Positions 61,666-64,000 of a DNA stretch of 64,000 nt are shown here, in pieces. Positions within the stretch are counted from its first letter, which is position 1. Each line of letters opens with the position of its first letter. The position numbers and the translations under genes were made by a program. The notes beneath the pieces were generated by a model. It was given only the letters and a program-made list of their open reading frames with translations. It was not told the origin of the DNA and did not search any database. The DNA comes from Amphritea sp963669425 (lineage in GTDB: Bacteria; Pseudomonadota; Gammaproteobacteria; Pseudomonadales; Balneatricaceae), in assembly GCA_963669425.2 (NCBI GenBank), contig CAXXNC010000002.1:1736001-1800000 (forward strand), read 5' to 3'.

Positions 61666-62069
61666 CGCCCGCCATCACTATTGCTTAGCAACCACTTAAA
61701 ACCTGATTCCAACAACCACCCCCTCTACACAAAAGCCCACCACACTTAGAACAAAATAGAGAAAAACAAACCTCAAATCCGCTCCTGAGCACAATAAAAA
61801 ACCTTCAAACAGAATCAAACACTAAGATCTTGCGCTGATACAGAGAACACAGTACATTGCCGCCTCCCGCAGGTATCCAAAAGATAAGGCGGGCGAATGG
61901 TGGGTTACCCCCTGCCACAACAGCAGCTTACCCAGCAGCTTTCAGGTTACCGTGTTCTCTACCCGAACTCCGGCGACTGTTCAGTTGATTTCGTCCCCGG
62001 CCGTCACCACGACGAGCACCTCTGTATCACCTCGGGCTTACAATGGAACTGCTTGAGGCACTCTGATTT
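61666..62069 (+). promoter_or_regulatory. long leader and promoter region of the NSS transporter gene
   Basis: About 400 bases without a credible gene. The first half (61680-61830) is A-rich. TTGCGC at 61830-61835 and TACATT at 61853-61858, spaced 17 bases, could be a promoter. Within 61843-61960 several paired elements can be drawn: AGAGAACAC at 61842-61850 with GTGTTCTCT at 61952-61960; CCCGC at 61866-61870 with GCGGG at 61889-61893 enclosing TATC / GATA; and GGTTACC twice. The RNA could be a structured leader. A 7-codon frame (MELLEAL) at 62043-62066 ends just before the transporter ATG. Confidence 0.35.
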
Positions 62070-63461
62070 ATGACCACCGAAACACACGCGGCCACTGGCG
62101 GCCGTGAAGGCAATCCCCTCTGGTCCTCGCGACTGACCTTTATTCTGGCGGCAACAGGCTCTGCGGTGGGTCTGGGCAACATCTGGAAATTCCCCTATAT
62201 CACTGGCGAAAACGGCGGTGGCGCGTTTGTACTGGTCTACCTACTCTGTATCGCGCTGATCGGCGTACCGATTCTGATCGCCGAGATCTATCTCGGACGT
62301 CGGGGCCGACGCAGCCCATTGGCAACCATGGTTCATCTGGCAAAGCAGGATGGCCGCAGCCAGAACTGGAAATGGCTGGGCATCATGGGCATGACCTGCG
62401 CATTCCTGATTCTGTCTTTTTACTCCGTCATCGGCGGCTGGTCGATGGTCTATGTCGGACACGCTTTCAATGGCGCATTTATTGATTCAACCCCGGATCA
62501 GATTGGCGCGCTGTTTGGCGGCATGCTGCAATCACCGGGCAACCTGCTTTTCTGGCATACGCTGTTTATCCTGATCGTACTGACCATCCTTGCTGGCGGT
62601 ATCCGCTCCGGCCTGGAAAAGGCAGTGAATATTCTGATGCCTCTGCTGTTTCTGTTACTGCTGGTAATGGTGGGTTATGCGATGTCGACCGCCGAGTTTA
62701 TGACAGCTGTAGAGTTTCTGTTCAAACCTGATTTCTCCAGATTGACTACTGAAGCCGTGCTCAGCGCACTGGGCCATGCATTCTTCACCCTGAGCCTCGG
62801 TTCCTGCGCGATGATGGCCTACGGCTCATACCTGCCTGAAAATGTGTCCATCCCACGCACGGCTATCACCATTGCTATCATCGATACTCTGGTTGCTTTA
62901 CTGGCAGGGCTCGCTATCTTCCCACTGGTATTCAGCAACGGTCTGGAAGCCAGTGCCGGTCCCGGCCTGATTTTCCAGTCTCTGCCACTGGCATTCGGCC
63001 AGATGCCTGCAGGCCTGCTGTTTGCGACATTGTTCTTCTTCCTGCTACTGGTTGCGGCAGTCACCTCAGCGATCTCCATGCTGGAGCCCAGTATTGAATG
63101 GCTTGAAGAAAAACCCGCCCTGAATCGTGTTAAAGCGACGGCTATCGCTGGTGCCGCTGTGTGGGCCACGGGTCTGCTGACAGTATTTTCATTTAATCAG
63201 TGGGCAGACCTGCACCCTCTGGCATTTCTACCGATCTTTGAAGGCAAAACCTTCTTCGACATTCTGGACTACTTAACCGCCAACATCATGCTGCCACTGG
63301 GTGGACTACTGATGGTGCTGTACACCGCCTGGTGCATTAAACCCATGACAGTTATTGAAGAGCTGAAGCTGAAATCAGGCACAGCAGCACTATTGCTGCC
63401 GGTTATGAAGTTCGTATCACCTGCTCTGCTACTGCTGGTATTCGTGTACAACCTGCTGTAA
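62070..63461 (+). CDS. sodium-dependent transporter, NSS (SNF) family
   Basis: A 463-residue inner-membrane protein of the neurotransmitter:sodium symporter family (LeuT fold). The first helix has the signature TGSAVGLGNIWKFPYITGENGGGAF, which holds the sodium- and substrate-binding unwound region. About eleven hydrophobic helices follow, e.g. LLFLLLLVMVGYAM and MLPLGGLLMVLYTAW. It is a sodium-coupled amino acid uptake system by family; the substrate cannot be told. The gene is alone on the + strand, shares a bidirectional terminator with phaR, and begins behind a weak GAGG 11 bases before the ATG. Confidence 0.9.
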   Translation: MTTETHAATGGREGNPLWSSRLTFILAATGSAVGLGNIWKFPYITGENGGGAFVLVYLLCIALIGVPILIAEIYLGRRGRRSPLATMVHLAKQDGRSQNWKWLGIMGMTCAFLILSFYSVIGGWSMVYVGHAFNGAFIDSTPDQIGALFGGMLQSPGNLLFWHTLFILIVLTILAGGIRSGLEKAVNILMPLLFLLLLVMVGYAMSTAEFMTAVEFLFKPDFSRLTTEAVLSALGHAFFTLSLGSCAMMAYGSYLPENVSIPRTAITIAIIDTLVALLAGLAIFPLVFSNGLEASAGPGLIFQSLPLAFGQMPAGLLFATLFFFLLLVAAVTSAISMLEPSIEWLEEKPALNRVKATAIAGAAVWATGLLTVFSFNQWADLHPLAFLPIFEGKTFFDILDYLTANIMLPLGGLLMVLYTAWCIKPMTVIEELKLKSGTAALLLPVMKFVSPALLLLVFVYNLL

Positions 63462-63484
63462 CAATCACTGATTAAGAACAAAGA

Positions 63485-63522
63485 CAAAAAAGGCGAGTTA
63501 CCCGAAAGTACTCGCCTTTTTT
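63485..63522. terminator. bidirectional terminator between NSS gene and phaR
   Basis: AGGCGAGT / ACTCGCCT stem with A run on the left and T run on the right, lying between the convergent genes. Confidence 0.92.
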
Positions 63523-63536
63523 ATACGACTGAACGA

Positions 63537-64000
63537 CTATTTTTTCTCTTCACCGCTGTCTTCTGGCGGTTTCGGCTGTCCCTCTCCTGGCGGAGTGAAC
63601 ATATTCCACATCGCCATATTCTGATCGGCGATCTTATTCATCATATTCAGAGGATTAGCCGCGCCCATCATCGTCTGCATCTGCTCGCGAATACGCTCCT
63701 GATGCTCGATAAAGCTGGCAATACTCTGCTCCAGATACTGACTCATCATACCCTGCATACTATCACCGTAAAAACGGATCAGTTGCTGCAGTACCTGATT
63801 GGTCAGCAGGGTACCGTGCCCCATCGCTTCCTGCTCGCTGATAATCTGCAGCAGAATATTGCGGGTCAGATCGGCACCGGTTTTTGAGTCCTGAACCTGA
63901 AAGTTCTCCTGATTCAGCACCAGCTGCTTAACATCCTCCAGCGTGATGTAACAGCTGCGTGAGGTATCGTACAGTCGGCGATTGGTATACTTTCTTAGAA
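63537..64000 (-). CDS. phaR: PHA synthesis repressor PhaR, partial at right edge
   Basis: The last 154 or so codons are present and the 5' end is outside the window. Reading in from the edge the protein has RKYTNRRLYDTSRSCYITLEDV, the start of the PHB accumulation regulator DNA-binding domain, followed by FQVQDSKTGADLTRNILLQII and the QLIRFYGDSMQGMMSQYLEQSI regulatory domain, ending in a low-complexity PPGEGQPKPPEDS tail. PhaR binds both PHA polymer and promoter DNA of phasin and PHA genes, so it links to phaE-phaC 5 kb to its left. An inner ATG at 63920 is not the true start. Confidence 0.93.
   Translation of the reverse strand, partial: LRKYTNRRLYDTSRSCYITLEDVKQLVLNQENFQVQDSKTGADLTRNILLQIISEQEAMGHGTLLTNQVLQQLIRFYGDSMQGMMSQYLEQSIASFIEHQERIREQMQTMMGAANPLNMMNKIADQNMAMWNMFTPPGEGQPKPPEDSGEEKK

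Noticed and set aside
61841..61960. Known riboswitch or 6S/tmRNA/RNase P RNA at the NSS leader
   Set aside because: The conserved cores of those RNAs are not present on either strand; only generic pairing was found, so it is listed as a possible new element.
62043..62066. 7-codon frame MELLEAL before the NSS gene as a leader peptide
   Set aside because: No ribosome-binding site, no run of regulatory codons and no terminator/antiterminator pair next to it; probably chance.
1..64000. CRISPR arrays, tRNA and rRNA genes, prophage
   Set aside because: I looked for regularly spaced repeats, cloverleaf-like segments and phage structural genes in the gaps and saw none. A tRNA-specific program could still find something I missed.

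Overview
The window looks like a chromosomal segment of a marine gammaproteobacterium of the Oceanospirillales/Pseudomonadales group (Amphritea/Neptunomonas-like is my best guess, by inference only). The grounds are the gene order leuC-leuD-leuB-asd-fimV-truA-trpF-trpB-trpA-accD-folC-SPOR-cvpA-purF-metZ, as in Pseudomonas relatives; the purM-purN-DUF3108 order; a monomeric isocitrate dehydrogenase; and a class III PHA synthase. Base composition is moderate and most of the window is housekeeping. I saw no rRNA, tRNA, CRISPR array, prophage or defence island.

Layout. 1-4.6 kb: the end of an AI-2E-type permease, a DUF2066 protein, then a tight purM-purN-DUF3108-yfcL-Imm22 operon. 4.6-12.7 kb: an Atl protein, a small cytochrome c, dsbD, a Tyr-type DAHP synthase, monomeric icd and a type II NADH dehydrogenase. 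12.93-14.51 kb: an intact IS1182-family element inserted in the loop of a terminator hairpin. 14.5-18.8 kb: a six-gene leftward cluster of uncharacterised signalling proteins (two short hypotheticals, one with a roadblock-like C-terminus; a degenerate receiver fusion; a roadblock/LC7 protein; an Aer-like PAS protein; a PhnD-like binding protein without signal peptide). This is the best candidate for an undescribed system. 19.2-28.8 kb: three aconitases (acnB, a long divergent AcnB paralogue, acnA), with a decayed IS200-like element between the first two. 29-38 kb: a PqqD-like protein, a GAF-GGDEF cyclase, a DUF2185 protein, ibpA behind a sigma-32-like promoter and a probable ROSE RNA thermometer, the AmmeMemoRadiSam genes with a macrodomain gene, a chemoreceptor, dusC and thpR. 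38-57 kb: the large leftward amino-acid, purine and fatty-acid block from leuC to metZ, with fimV broken by two apparent frameshifts and a LysR regulator divergent from leuC. 57-64 kb: phaE-phaC, speD, a frameshifted ISL3-family element inserted after the speD terminator with a perfect 8-bp duplication, an NSS transporter with a long, possibly structured leader, and phaR running off the right edge.

How the parts work together. AcnA/AcnB and Icd supply consecutive TCA steps. AroF supplies chorismate for the trpFBA genes. LeuCDB and Asd serve branched-chain and aspartate-family amino acids, and MetZ makes homocysteine. PhaE/PhaC make polyhydroxyalkanoate and PhaR should repress PHA genes. Both complete insertion sequences sit in rho-independent terminators, where they do little harm to the flanking genes. 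Several coding genes start at GTG or TTG, chosen from ribosome-binding sites and family alignments recalled from memory. No database search was run.
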